A stretch of 45,166 nucleotides of DNA. Source: Acidobacteria subdivision 2 bacterium RH1 MAG20 (GTDB lineage: Bacteria > Acidobacteriota > Terriglobia > Terriglobales > Acidobacteriaceae). The position numbers were made by a program, and so were the translations under genes. The notes under the pieces were generated by a model that made no database searches, was not told the DNA's origin, and saw nothing but the letters and a program-made list of their open reading frames with translations. Shown piece by piece: positions 1 through 6,943 of this stretch (position 1 is the stretch's first letter; each line of letters opens with the position of its first letter). The stretch is from positions 1-45,166 of the forward strand of contig NFUO01000546.1 of the NCBI GenBank assembly GCA_002197545.1, read 5' to 3'.

Positions 1-219
1 ACTCAAGATCGTCGTGTGGAAGGGCCAGCCGGAAAGTTTAGAGAGACAAATCACTTTTCAGCGCAAATTCGCGTCCAACAAGAAGATGTCCTTGCGGCAG
101 AGCCAGTTACCGATGCCGGGGCGCGTGGGCCCTCGTTTAGCGGCGCTATAGTAGCGGCGGCAGAACAGGCGGAGTCCGATGAACTGGATATTCCGGCGTT
201 TCTGCGACGTGGCAACTAA
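1..219 (+). CDS. ftsZ: Cell division protein FtsZ, C-terminal end (partial)
   Basis: The reading frame is open from base 1 and ends with TAA at 217-219, giving about 72 residues whose start lies outside the window. It finishes with DELDIPAFLRRGN, the conserved C-terminal peptide by which FtsZ, the tubulin-like GTPase that forms the division ring, binds FtsA and other membrane anchors. The preceding 50 or so residues (Ala-, Glu- and Gln-rich) fit the unstructured linker that separates the GTPase core from this peptide. The GTPase domain is not visible, so the call rests on the terminal motif and on the next gene being a cell-wall transpeptidase, which fits a division and cell-wall neighbourhood. 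Confidence 0.85.
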   Translation, partial: TQDRRVEGPAGKFRETNHFSAQIRVQQEDVLAAEPVTDAGARGPSFSGAIVAAAEQAESDELDIPAFLRRGN

Positions 220-329
220 TAAAAGTCGTCCGGCGTTAGTTGGTATGGAAGAATGTACATGTAAGAGTGTTCTAAGGCGTTTGTCTGAATAATGGCAACT
301 TAATTGCAATTGAAGCAACAGGGTCCCCT

Positions 330-1622
330 ATGTCGAGATTTGTGAAGTCTTTTTGCGCTATTTTTTTATGCCTTGGGTTGTGTGCTGCGGTCTACGCAGA
401 ACCTACGACCAGGCTGGTGAAACGCCATAGCGCGGTGACGACGCATACGCCGACCAAAACAGCTCGTGCGAGGACCTCGCATACGAAGCGGGTCCGCGCG
501 ACGGCGAAAAAAACAAGTGCCAAGACGAGTGTTAAAGTGCGCTCCGTAGCGACAACGAGGGTTTCGGCAAGTAGGCGAAGACGGAGTGGGCGCGCTGTAC
601 TCGCGGTCCGGCGGACGCGGCACCGATATTACGAACGATATACGGCGAGCTCGTATGCGGACAATCTGACTCTTGGAGATGTGGCGGCGGGTGAGGACCC
701 AGTGGTCCGCGCGGCGGCGATTGAAGCGCTGGGAAATATGAATGGGACGGCGGTTGCGATCAATCCCGACAATGGCCGAATTCTTGCGATGGTGAATCAG
801 AAGCTGGCGCTGTCGAGGGGTGCAGAGCCGTGCTCCACCATCAAGCTGTCGGTGGCACTGGCTGCGCTTGAGGAAGGCATTATCACCAAGGACACTCCGG
901 TGAACCTGGGACATGGTTACAAAGTGAATCTCACATATGCTTTGGCGAAGTCGATTAACCCTTACTTCGAGGTGTTGGGACGGACGCTTGGTTTTGAGCG
1001 TGTGAAGCATTATGCGAACCAGTTTGGGCTAGGTGAACTGGCTGGGTATCACATTCAGGGAGAACAGTTAGGGGTTTATCCGGACGAGCCGCTGCCGGAG
1101 AAACTGGGAGGCGTGGGGCGGATGTGTTCGTTTGGAGAGAGCGTATCGATGACGCCGTTGCAGCTTGGGGCGATTGTTTCGGCGATTGCGAATGGCGGAA
1201 CGCTCTATTATCTGCAACATCCAGAGACAACGGAAGAAGTGGCGAGCTTTACGCCGAAGGTGAAGCGGACCTTGAATATAGCTCCGATTATTCCTGAGAT
1301 TATTCCGGGAATGGCAGGTGCTGTCGGCAGTTCGTATGGAACCGCGCGGTCGTTGCGGACGAGTTTCAGTGAGTTTCCGGTGATGGGAAAGACGGGGACC
1401 TGCTCGAATGACGGGACACGGTTTGGGTGGTTTGCCTCGTATGCGAATACGCCGAGCGGACGGATAGTGACGGTCTTCTTTCTTGAGGGTGGACGGCCTA
1501 CATTCGGGCCGAAGGCTGCTGAGCTGACCGGGCAGTTTTACCGGGCGCTTTGGGACAACAGCTACTTTCAGCCGAAGGTTGGAGTCGTGGCGGAGTCGAG
1601 CGGCGCGGGCGGAGGGCAGTGA
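330..1622 (+). CDS. Penicillin-binding protein transpeptidase domain protein
   Basis: A 430-residue secreted or membrane-anchored peptidoglycan transpeptidase. A signal sequence covers residues 1-23 (cleavage near VYA-EP). Residues 25-105 are an unusual low-complexity stretch rich in Arg, Lys, Thr and Ser. The catalytic domain carries all three motifs of the penicillin-binding family in order: STIK with nucleophile Ser169, SIN at 208-210 and KTG at 354-356. It acts in the periplasm, cross-linking peptidoglycan stem peptides, and should bind beta-lactams. It is shorter than standard class B PBPs and lacks the long N-terminal dimerisation module, so it may have a specialised role. The start is ATG 330 with AGGG at 320-323. 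It lies 110 bases after ftsZ and overlaps the next gene by four bases. The substrate role is inferred from family. Confidence 0.85.
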   Translation: MSRFVKSFCAIFLCLGLCAAVYAEPTTRLVKRHSAVTTHTPTKTARARTSHTKRVRATAKKTSAKTSVKVRSVATTRVSASRRRRSGRAVLAVRRTRHRYYERYTASSYADNLTLGDVAAGEDPVVRAAAIEALGNMNGTAVAINPDNGRILAMVNQKLALSRGAEPCSTIKLSVALAALEEGIITKDTPVNLGHGYKVNLTYALAKSINPYFEVLGRTLGFERVKHYANQFGLGELAGYHIQGEQLGVYPDEPLPEKLGGVGRMCSFGESVSMTPLQLGAIVSAIANGGTLYYLQHPETTEEVASFTPKVKRTLNIAPIIPEIIPGMAGAVGSSYGTARSLRTSFSEFPVMGKTGTCSNDGTRFGWFASYANTPSGRIVTVFFLEGGRPTFGPKAAELTGQFYRALWDNSYFQPKVGVVAESSGAGGGQ

Positions 1623-2005
1623 CGGAAAACTCGTCCGCGGCGCAGAACCCTCAGAGTTATCTGGCAGCAGAGCGAACGTTTCTGGCCTGGATCAGGACTG
1701 GGCTGGCGCTGATGGGCTTTGGGTTCGTGGTGGCGCGGTTTGGACTGTTTCTGCGAGAGGCGCAGCGGTTCATTCATGCAGGAAGCGCGCAGTCGTCGGT
1801 GTTCTCCTTGTGGAGCGGGACCGGACTGGTGTTGTTGGGTGTGGTGGTGCTGGTGGTATCGGTTGTGCGATACCGAGACAATATATTGCGATTACAACGC
1901 GGAGACATGCCCCGGATGTCTCCCTCGCGTACGGCGATGGGTACGGCGATTGTGCTGGCGGTGCTGGGGCTGGCGATTGCTGGATATCTGCTGTACTTCC
2001 GATAG
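1619..2005 (+). CDS. DUF202 family membrane protein
   Basis: A 128-residue inner-membrane protein with three predicted transmembrane segments (about residues 26-46, 63-85 and 104-127). The first holds the DUF202 hallmark, LAAERTFLAWIRTGLALMGF. The family (YidH/YidG-like) has no settled biochemical function. I place the start at GTG 1619 rather than at an ATG further upstream because GGAGGG lies at 1611-1616 and the GTG overlaps the TGA of the transpeptidase gene (GTGA), the usual sign of translational coupling. The longer version would be mostly antiparallel to coding sense of the neighbour's end and adds a charged, non-conserved tail. Confidence 0.8.
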   Translation: MTENSSAAQNPQSYLAAERTFLAWIRTGLALMGFGFVVARFGLFLREAQRFIHAGSAQSSVFSLWSGTGLVLLGVVVLVVSVVRYRDNILRLQRGDMPRMSPSRTAMGTAIVLAVLGLAIAGYLLYFR

Positions 2006-2048
2006 CGCGGGTTGGCGCTTCCCAGGGAGTTTCAGATAGAACGGTAGT

Positions 2049-3641
2049 ATGAAAATTTTGACAGCGGCTGAGATGGGCGCAGCAGACCGGCGGACGGTGG
2101 AGGAGTCTGGGGTTTCGCTGGAAACTTTGATGGAAGCGGCTGGTGGGGCAGTGGCTGCGTTTTGCCTGCGACAGTATCCGACGGCGGGACGGGTTACGGT
2201 GCTTTGCGGCAAAGGGAATAATGGCGGAGATGGATTAGTAGCGGCTCGGGTGCTCGCGGAGGCGGGGAAGACCGTGCGTGTGGTGCTGCTGGGACGCGGA
2301 CGTGAGTTGAAGGGTGAGTCGGCGGGGGCTTTGGCTAAGCTGCGGTCCTGGGCTTCTGGGATTTCTCTTATTGAAGTAGCGGATGCGGCGGCGTTAGCGG
2401 GAGCGTTGGCTGGAGCGGAGTTGTTGATCGATGCTGTTGTTGGGACTGGTTTTAAGCCGCCCTTACGGGGACTTGCGTTGGCGGTGCGTGACTTGGTGGG
2501 CGAGTTAAGTGTGCCGGTAGTGGCGGTGGACCTGCCTTCGGGGTGGGATGCCGATTCGATGGAGCAGACGGTGGAAGGAGCCTTTCGGGCGGATGCGGTG
2601 GTCACATTCACAGCCCCGAAACTGGCTCATGTGTTTGGGCACTTGACCGCAGCGACGTTTGGGCCGGTGGTAGTGGCTGGGATTGGATCGCCGGATGCCG
2701 CCGTGCAGTCGGAGACTGGGTTGGCTTGGACGGGGGAGGCGAAGACTCTGGCAGAGCAGCCTCGGGGAATGAATTCAAACAAGGGCAAGTTTGGGCACGT
2801 GCTGGTGGTGGGTGGGAGTTGGGGGAAGGCCGGTGCTCCGGCAATGGCCTCGCTGGCGGCGTTGCGGGCGGGTGCGGGGTTGGTGACGGCGGGAGTGGTA
2901 GAGAGTGTTGTGGGGATTGTGGCTGGAGTAGCTCCGGAGTTGATGATTGCTCCGTTGATGGAGGGTGCAGGAGTTTCGCTGGCTAATCTTGAGGGAGAGC
3001 GACTGCAGCAGTTAATGAAGGGAATTACTGTTCTGGCGGTGGGGCCAGGACTGGGGACGGATGGGGATGCTTCGGAGTTTGCGCGGGAGTTGGTGCTGAA
3101 GACAACGGTGCCAATGGTGATTGATGCGGATGGGTTGAATGCTTTTGCAGGGAAGACGGAACTGTTGAAGGGTGCGGGGCGGACGATGGTGTTGACGCCG
3201 CATCCGGGAGAGATGGCGCGATTGGCTGGGATGACGGTGAAGGAAGTCGAGGCAGATCGAGTGGTGTTGGCGCGGCGGTTTGCGACAGAGCATGGGGTGA
3301 CGCTGGTGCTGAAGGGATGGCGGACGCTGGTGGCGCATCCGGATGGGCGCGTGGCGGTGAATACGACAGGGAATCCTTCGATGGCGAAGGGCGGCAGCGG
3401 AGATATTTTGACGGGGATTGTAGCGGCGATGCTGGCTCAGTTTCCTGAGAATGTGGCTCGGGCGGTGGAGGCGGCGGTTTATCTGCATGGGCTGGCGGGA
3501 GATTTTGCGGCTCATGCGATGGACGAGCATACGGTGCTTGCCACGGATACGGTGACTCATTTGTCGGATGCATTTCGCTATCGGGTGAAGGATGCCGATG
3601 GGTTGACGTGGATTTGCGGGTTGAATAGGACGGCACAATGA
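2049..3641 (+). CDS. nnr: Bifunctional NAD(P)H-hydrate epimerase / ADP-dependent dehydratase
   Basis: A 530-residue cytoplasmic repair enzyme that restores NAD(P)H damaged by hydration. The N-terminal YjeF_N domain (about 1-220) is the epimerase that interconverts R- and S-NAD(P)HX, with the NNGGDG loop at 57-62 and the DLPSG motif at 161-165. The C-terminal ribokinase-like domain (about 245-515) is the dehydratase: a GGSWGKAGA loop at 255-263, HPGE at 385-388 and the GGSGD anion-hole/catalytic motif at 448-452. Both domains look intact and the length matches the fused bacterial form. It lies 43 bases downstream of the DUF202 gene, and its TGA overlaps the ATG of tsaE, an arrangement (nnr next to tsaE) seen in many bacteria. 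Confidence 0.95.
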   Translation: MKILTAAEMGAADRRTVEESGVSLETLMEAAGGAVAAFCLRQYPTAGRVTVLCGKGNNGGDGLVAARVLAEAGKTVRVVLLGRGRELKGESAGALAKLRSWASGISLIEVADAAALAGALAGAELLIDAVVGTGFKPPLRGLALAVRDLVGELSVPVVAVDLPSGWDADSMEQTVEGAFRADAVVTFTAPKLAHVFGHLTAATFGPVVVAGIGSPDAAVQSETGLAWTGEAKTLAEQPRGMNSNKGKFGHVLVVGGSWGKAGAPAMASLAALRAGAGLVTAGVVESVVGIVAGVAPELMIAPLMEGAGVSLANLEGERLQQLMKGITVLAVGPGLGTDGDASEFARELVLKTTVPMVIDADGLNAFAGKTELLKGAGRTMVLTPHPGEMARLAGMTVKEVEADRVVLARRFATEHGVTLVLKGWRTLVAHPDGRVAVNTTGNPSMAKGGSGDILTGIVAAMLAQFPENVARAVEAAVYLHGLAGDFAAHAMDEHTVLATDTVTHLSDAFRYRVKDADGLTWICGLNRTAQ

Positions 3642-4096
3642 ATACGATGAAAGAGAAGTTGCGGGAGAAGCGGTTCAGGACGCGGTCAGTGGCGGGGACG
3701 TTGGCGCTGGGGGAGACGCTGGCGGAGATGCTGCGGCCTCCCAAGCTGGTGATATTGCGGGGCGAGGTGGGAGCGGGGAAGACGACACTGGTGAAGGGGA
3801 TTGCAGCGGCGCTGGGTGCGGCGTACGAGGAGGATGTGACCAGTCCGACGTTTACGCTGGTGCATGAGTATGACGGACCGAAGGTGCACCTGTTCCACCT
3901 GGACCTGTACCGGCTGGAGACGGAGGAGCAGATTGCGGTGCTGGGTCTTGAGGAGATGATTGCCGAGCCTAATGCGTTGGTATTGGTGGAGTGGGGCGAG
4001 CGGTTTGAGAGTGTGGTGAAGCTGGCGGATGGAGAGATCGCCATGGAGCATGGCGAGGGCGATGAGCGGGGCTTGATGGTGCGGTGGAAAGGGTAG
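3638..4096 (+). CDS. tsaE: tRNA threonylcarbamoyladenosine biosynthesis ATPase TsaE
   Basis: A 152-residue P-loop ATPase that works with TsaB and TsaD in transferring the threonylcarbamoyl group to A37 of ANN-decoding tRNAs. The Walker A loop GEVGAGKTT is at 42-50, followed by the family motifs SPTF (69-72), HLDLYRL (87-93) and LVEWGER around residue 115. The length is typical. The start ATG 3638 overlaps the nnr stop (ATGA), with a second in-frame ATG nine bases on as an alternative. It ends the plus-strand run; the methyltransferase on the opposite strand ends only 16 bases away, so the two genes converge with almost no spacer. Confidence 0.95.
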   Translation: MNTMKEKLREKRFRTRSVAGTLALGETLAEMLRPPKLVILRGEVGAGKTTLVKGIAAALGAAYEEDVTSPTFTLVHEYDGPKVHLFHLDLYRLETEEQIAVLGLEEMIAEPNALVLVEWGERFESVVKLADGEIAMEHGEGDERGLMVRWKG

Positions 4097-4112
4097 CGGA
4101 GGCAAGCTTGTT

Positions 4113-4892
4113 TTATGAAATGACAGGTTTGACGGAGCGGCCGGTGTAGCGGTAGATGGCGCACTCTTCGTCACCGGTTGAGCCGTACTCTTCTTGCTGG
4201 GCTATGGCGGCTAGGTCGGCGGCGTGGTCCTCGGGGGACATGGCCACGGGGCCGTTGAAGAGGCGGGTGAAGGCTGGGTGTTTGTCGAGGACGGTGCGGC
4301 ATTCGGCGTTGACGTAGAGTACGTCGAGGGTGCCGGGACGGTTGGCGAACTGGGTTTCGATGCGGCGGAGAAGTTGTTTAAGGACCGGAGCTTCAAAGGG
4401 GTGGAAGAGGAAGATGAGGGTAGGTGTGGGTGGGAAGTCGAAGGTGAGGGCGTCCTGTTCGAGGAGATGGATGGGGGCGAGGCGGGGGGCGGTGGCGTCG
4501 GTGGCGTGGGATTGGTTCCAGTGGGCGAGGTTCTGGCGGGCGGTGGTAGCCATGGCAGGGTTGAGCTCAATGCCGATGACCTGGCGGAAGGGGAGTTCGC
4601 TGGCGACCAGCATAGCTCGGCCTTTGCCTGCGCCTATGTCTACGAAGGTGTAGTTGTGGATGGGTTCCGGCGGTGGGGTTTCGCGCCAGAGGTCTATTAG
4701 AGTACGGAGGATGCTGGGAGCGACTCCGTAGTAGGCGGTGACGTGCTCGTCGTTGGGATGACCGGTGATGAGGTTGGCTGCGGGGACAAGGCCGCTGGTC
4801 TCTACTCCGTGGATCTGGTCGAAGGGATGGATGGGAGTCGCGGTTGCTTTGAGGAGGTCGCGGGGGCGGATGGGAGTGGGCTTTTTGCTCAT
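4113..4892 (-). CDS. Class I SAM-dependent methyltransferase
   Basis: A 259-residue soluble protein. VDIGAGKGRAML at 84-95 is the glycine-rich SAM-binding motif I, and the acidic residue at the end of the next strand (Glu109 in IGIELNP) would bind the ribose of SAM. The N-terminal 80 residues are a family-specific lead-in and the C-terminal half has no motif that points to a substrate, so the target is unknown. Its ATG (4892) overlaps the TGA of the upstream Fe-S factor gene (ATGA), which implies coupled translation. It is the last gene of the long minus-strand run that starts at the penicillin acylase. Confidence 0.8.
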   Translation of the reverse strand: MSKKPTPIRPRDLLKATATPIHPFDQIHGVETSGLVPAANLITGHPNDEHVTAYYGVAPSILRTLIDLWRETPPPEPIHNYTFVDIGAGKGRAMLVASELPFRQVIGIELNPAMATTARQNLAHWNQSHATDATAPRLAPIHLLEQDALTFDFPPTPTLIFLFHPFEAPVLKQLLRRIETQFANRPGTLDVLYVNAECRTVLDKHPAFTRLFNGPVAMSPEDHAADLAAIAQQEEYGSTGDEECAIYRYTGRSVKPVIS

Positions 4893-5260
4893 GAGCGGAT
4901 CTGGATGAGGTTGGGGTTACCGTCGAGGCCGAGGATGCGGCGACCGGTAGGTGTGATATTCGCTGGTGTCCAGGTGGGTTTTGCGAGGATGGCGATGGTG
5001 GTTTTGCTGACGGTTTCGAGACCGGCGAGCCGGTTGGCGATTTGGGCGCGGGTTTGGGCTTCGGCGGCTTCGCTGGGATGGGTGAGGATGAGGTCGATCT
5101 GGACTTGGTGCTTTTGCGGGACGCCGGGGATACCTGTGCCAGGGGCTTCGGTGTCGGGAGTGATGGTGATGGCGCGGACGAGGCCGAGATCGACGATGTT
5201 GCAGGGAAGTTCGGGGTCGTAGCAGTCGCGGAGGGCGGCCAGGATGTCGGACTCGGTCAT
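4889..5260 (-). CDS. MIP18/DUF59-family iron-sulfur cluster assembly factor (SufT-like)
   Basis: A 123-residue protein of the DUF59/MIP18 family. The signature is the early YDPELPCNIVDLGLV stretch (residues about 13-27), here with the reactive Cys inside it, followed by a beta strand (HQVQIDLILTHPS) typical of the fold. Such proteins assist maturation of Fe-S proteins. I start at ATG 5260 (MTESDIL), the usual N-terminus of the family; a TTG five codons upstream (5275) abuts the stop of the 48-aa gene and cannot be excluded. An insertion rich in Gly and Pro (TEAPGTGIPGVPQ) sits mid-protein. It is translationally coupled to the downstream methyltransferase. Confidence 0.8.
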   Translation of the reverse strand: MTESDILAALRDCYDPELPCNIVDLGLVRAITITPDTEAPGTGIPGVPQKHQVQIDLILTHPSEAAEAQTRAQIANRLAGLETVSKTTIAILAKPTWTPANITPTGRRILGLDGNPNLIQIRS

Positions 5261-5275
5261 TCGGCGTTCAAGCAA

Positions 5276-5422
5276 TTATTGAGTGCGCTGGACTGGTTGG
5301 GATGAGCGCTCATTTGACTGCTGACGCCGCTGATCTTCTGCTTTCTGTTGTTCTTTAATCCGTTCTATTTCTCGCGTAACCTCAATACGTTCAGGCATAG
5401 AATCCTGGGCAATTGCACACAT
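5276..5422 (-). CDS. Small 48-residue highly charged protein, unknown function
   Basis: A short reading frame of 48 codons read on the minus strand from ATG 5422 to TAA 5276-5278. It has a clear Shine-Dalgarno AGGAG (complement of 5429-5433) six bases before the start, and that site overlaps the stop of the 170-aa gene upstream, so it is placed as the second gene of a pair. The product is very polar: Glu/Arg/Lys/Gln dominate residues 11-48, with a likely helix around residues 14-36 (REIERIKEQQKAEDQRRQQ). There is no signal peptide or membrane segment. I do not recognise a family. Its TAA directly abuts a possible TTG start of the Fe-S factor gene. Confidence 0.55.
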   Translation of the reverse strand: MCAIAQDSMPERIEVTREIERIKEQQKAEDQRRQQSNERSSQPVQRTQ

Positions 5423-5431
5423 GTCAATCTC

Positions 5432-5944
5432 CTATTGCTCCTGCTTTATACCCACTGTTTCATCGACTTTAATGAGACAGCTTGTATTCCATTCTACCTT
5501 GCCGGAGACAACGCGTAGGTTAATGCGAATCCAAACGATATCTTGGGGAGGAATCAATATTTGACACTGAATGAGATCGTCAATGGTCTCACCTGGTTCA
5601 ATCCACTCATGAAGTTCGAAAACTGGATAGAGCCGAACCCGACGTTCTTCCATATCCTTCATTACCGCAAGGATTTCGCACCGAGTACCTTCTTGCTGCA
5701 CGGCGTGCTTTGAGGCTGCAAGATTTTTCAAACCGGCAATGACTTCGACGTAAAGATGCTCTTTTAGCACGATAGAGCCAGAGAGCTGAAGTTCGAGTTT
5801 CTTCGCGTATACCCGGCTGCGTTTGTAATTCATCCAAGTCCACGCTGCCCCGATCAGGACAGCAAAGAACTTGATCCCTTTATCTGCAACGTCGAGCCAG
5901 AAACTGGCAATGGGGTGCGCCTCTGAAGCTGAAGCACCAAACAT
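5432..5944 (-). CDS. Hypothetical membrane-anchored protein (170 aa)
   Basis: A 170-residue protein that I cannot assign to a family. One transmembrane helix is likely at about residues 24-41 (GIKFFAVLIGAAWTWMNY), after a short N-terminus with no cleavage site. It is followed by basic residues (KRSRVYAKK), which suggests an inside C-terminus. The remaining 120 residues look like a small beta-rich domain (LELQLSGSIVLKEHLYVEV, VWIRINLRVVSGKVEW). Base composition is visibly more AT-rich than the flanking genes, and the codon use lacks their strong GC preference, so recent acquisition is possible. It lies between the polyprenyl synthase (21 bases away) and the 48-aa gene, whose ribosome site overlaps its stop. 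Confidence 0.65.
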   Translation of the reverse strand: MFGASASEAHPIASFWLDVADKGIKFFAVLIGAAWTWMNYKRSRVYAKKLELQLSGSIVLKEHLYVEVIAGLKNLAASKHAVQQEGTRCEILAVMKDMEERRVRLYPVFELHEWIEPGETIDDLIQCQILIPPQDIVWIRINLRVVSGKVEWNTSCLIKVDETVGIKQEQ

Positions 5945-5965
5945 AGTTGATTTTCTTTCTAGTTT

Positions 5966-6898
5966 CTAATGTTTACGTTCTACGAGGTAGTTTGCGAGTG
6001 ACTTCAAGGGATCGGCGGCGAGGCCGAAGGGGGCGAGGGCGGCGAAGGCATCGGCGATGAGCTCTTCGGCGTCGTGGAGGGAGCGCTCGATGCCGTAGAC
6101 GGCGGGCCAGGTGGCCTTGATGCTGGCGGTGTCCTTGCCTGCGGTCTTGCCTAGCTGCGCGGAGTCCTGGGTCATGTCAAGGACGTCGTCTACGATCTGG
6201 AAGGCGAGGCCGGCCTTTTCGCCGAAGGTGCGGAGGCGGGCGATGGTGTCGCTGGAGGATTTGGTCTCGGAAGCTCCATAAAGGCCGCCGGCTACGATGC
6301 TGACGGTGATGAGTGCCCCGGTTTTGGCGCGGTGGATGGATTCGACCAGATCGGCGGTGGGGGGCTTGCCTTCGGATTCGATGTCGACGACCTGGCCACC
6401 GATCATTCCGGGAGGAAGAGGGCTATTTGCTCCGACTCCAGTGCCTACGGCGAGAGAGACTTCGCTGAGGATGGCCACGATGGTGGCGGGTGGCGATGGG
6501 AGAGAGGCGATGGTCTGGAAGGCGAGGGTTTGGAGGGCGTCGCCGGCGAGGATGGCGATGGCTTCGCCGAAGAGGACGTGGCAGGTGGGCTGGCCGCGGC
6601 GGAGGTCGTCGTTGTCGAGCGCGGGGAGGTCGTCGTGGATGAGGGAGTAGGTGTGCAGCATCTCGAGGGCTGCGCCGAGATCGGCTGCGCCTTCGGGGAT
6701 ATCGGCTTCGCCACCGACCATGCGCGCGGCTTCCATGCAGAGGATGGGGCGGAGGCGTTTGCCGCCGGCGAAGGTGCTGTGCCGCATGGCGCGGTGGATG
6801 GAGTGGGGGAGGGTGTCAGGCGAGGGCAATAGGCGTTCGAGGGCTGCATCGGTGAGTTGCGCGCCGGAGAGAAGCAGGTTTTGTACCGTGGAGTCCAT
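5966..6898 (-). CDS. ispA: Short-chain polyprenyl diphosphate synthase (farnesyl/geranylgeranyl type)
   Basis: A 310-residue trans-prenyltransferase that condenses isopentenyl diphosphate with allylic diphosphates to give FPP or GGPP. Both aspartate-rich motifs that hold Mg-diphosphate are present: the first, HDDLPALDNDD, at 88-98 with the two-residue insertion typical of bacterial IspA-type enzymes, and the second, DDVLD, at 237-241. GGKRLRP at 45-51 binds IPP and GGQVVD is at 167-172. The chain length cannot be read with confidence; the residues before the first motif (MLHTYSLI) have no large aromatic plug right next to it, so GGPP is also possible. It starts at ATG 6898, 45 bases after the stop of the PTPS-related gene. 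Together with dxr and uppS in this window it belongs to isoprenoid supply. Confidence 0.85.
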   Translation of the reverse strand: MDSTVQNLLLSGAQLTDAALERLLPSPDTLPHSIHRAMRHSTFAGGKRLRPILCMEAARMVGGEADIPEGAADLGAALEMLHTYSLIHDDLPALDNDDLRRGQPTCHVLFGEAIAILAGDALQTLAFQTIASLPSPPATIVAILSEVSLAVGTGVGANSPLPPGMIGGQVVDIESEGKPPTADLVESIHRAKTGALITVSIVAGGLYGASETKSSSDTIARLRTFGEKAGLAFQIVDDVLDMTQDSAQLGKTAGKDTASIKATWPAVYGIERSLHDAEELIADAFAALAPFGLAADPLKSLANYLVERKH

Positions 6899-6943
6899 TG
6901 AGGCTTGATGATAAATCAGAGGGCTGGTCTCGGGGGTTTGGGC

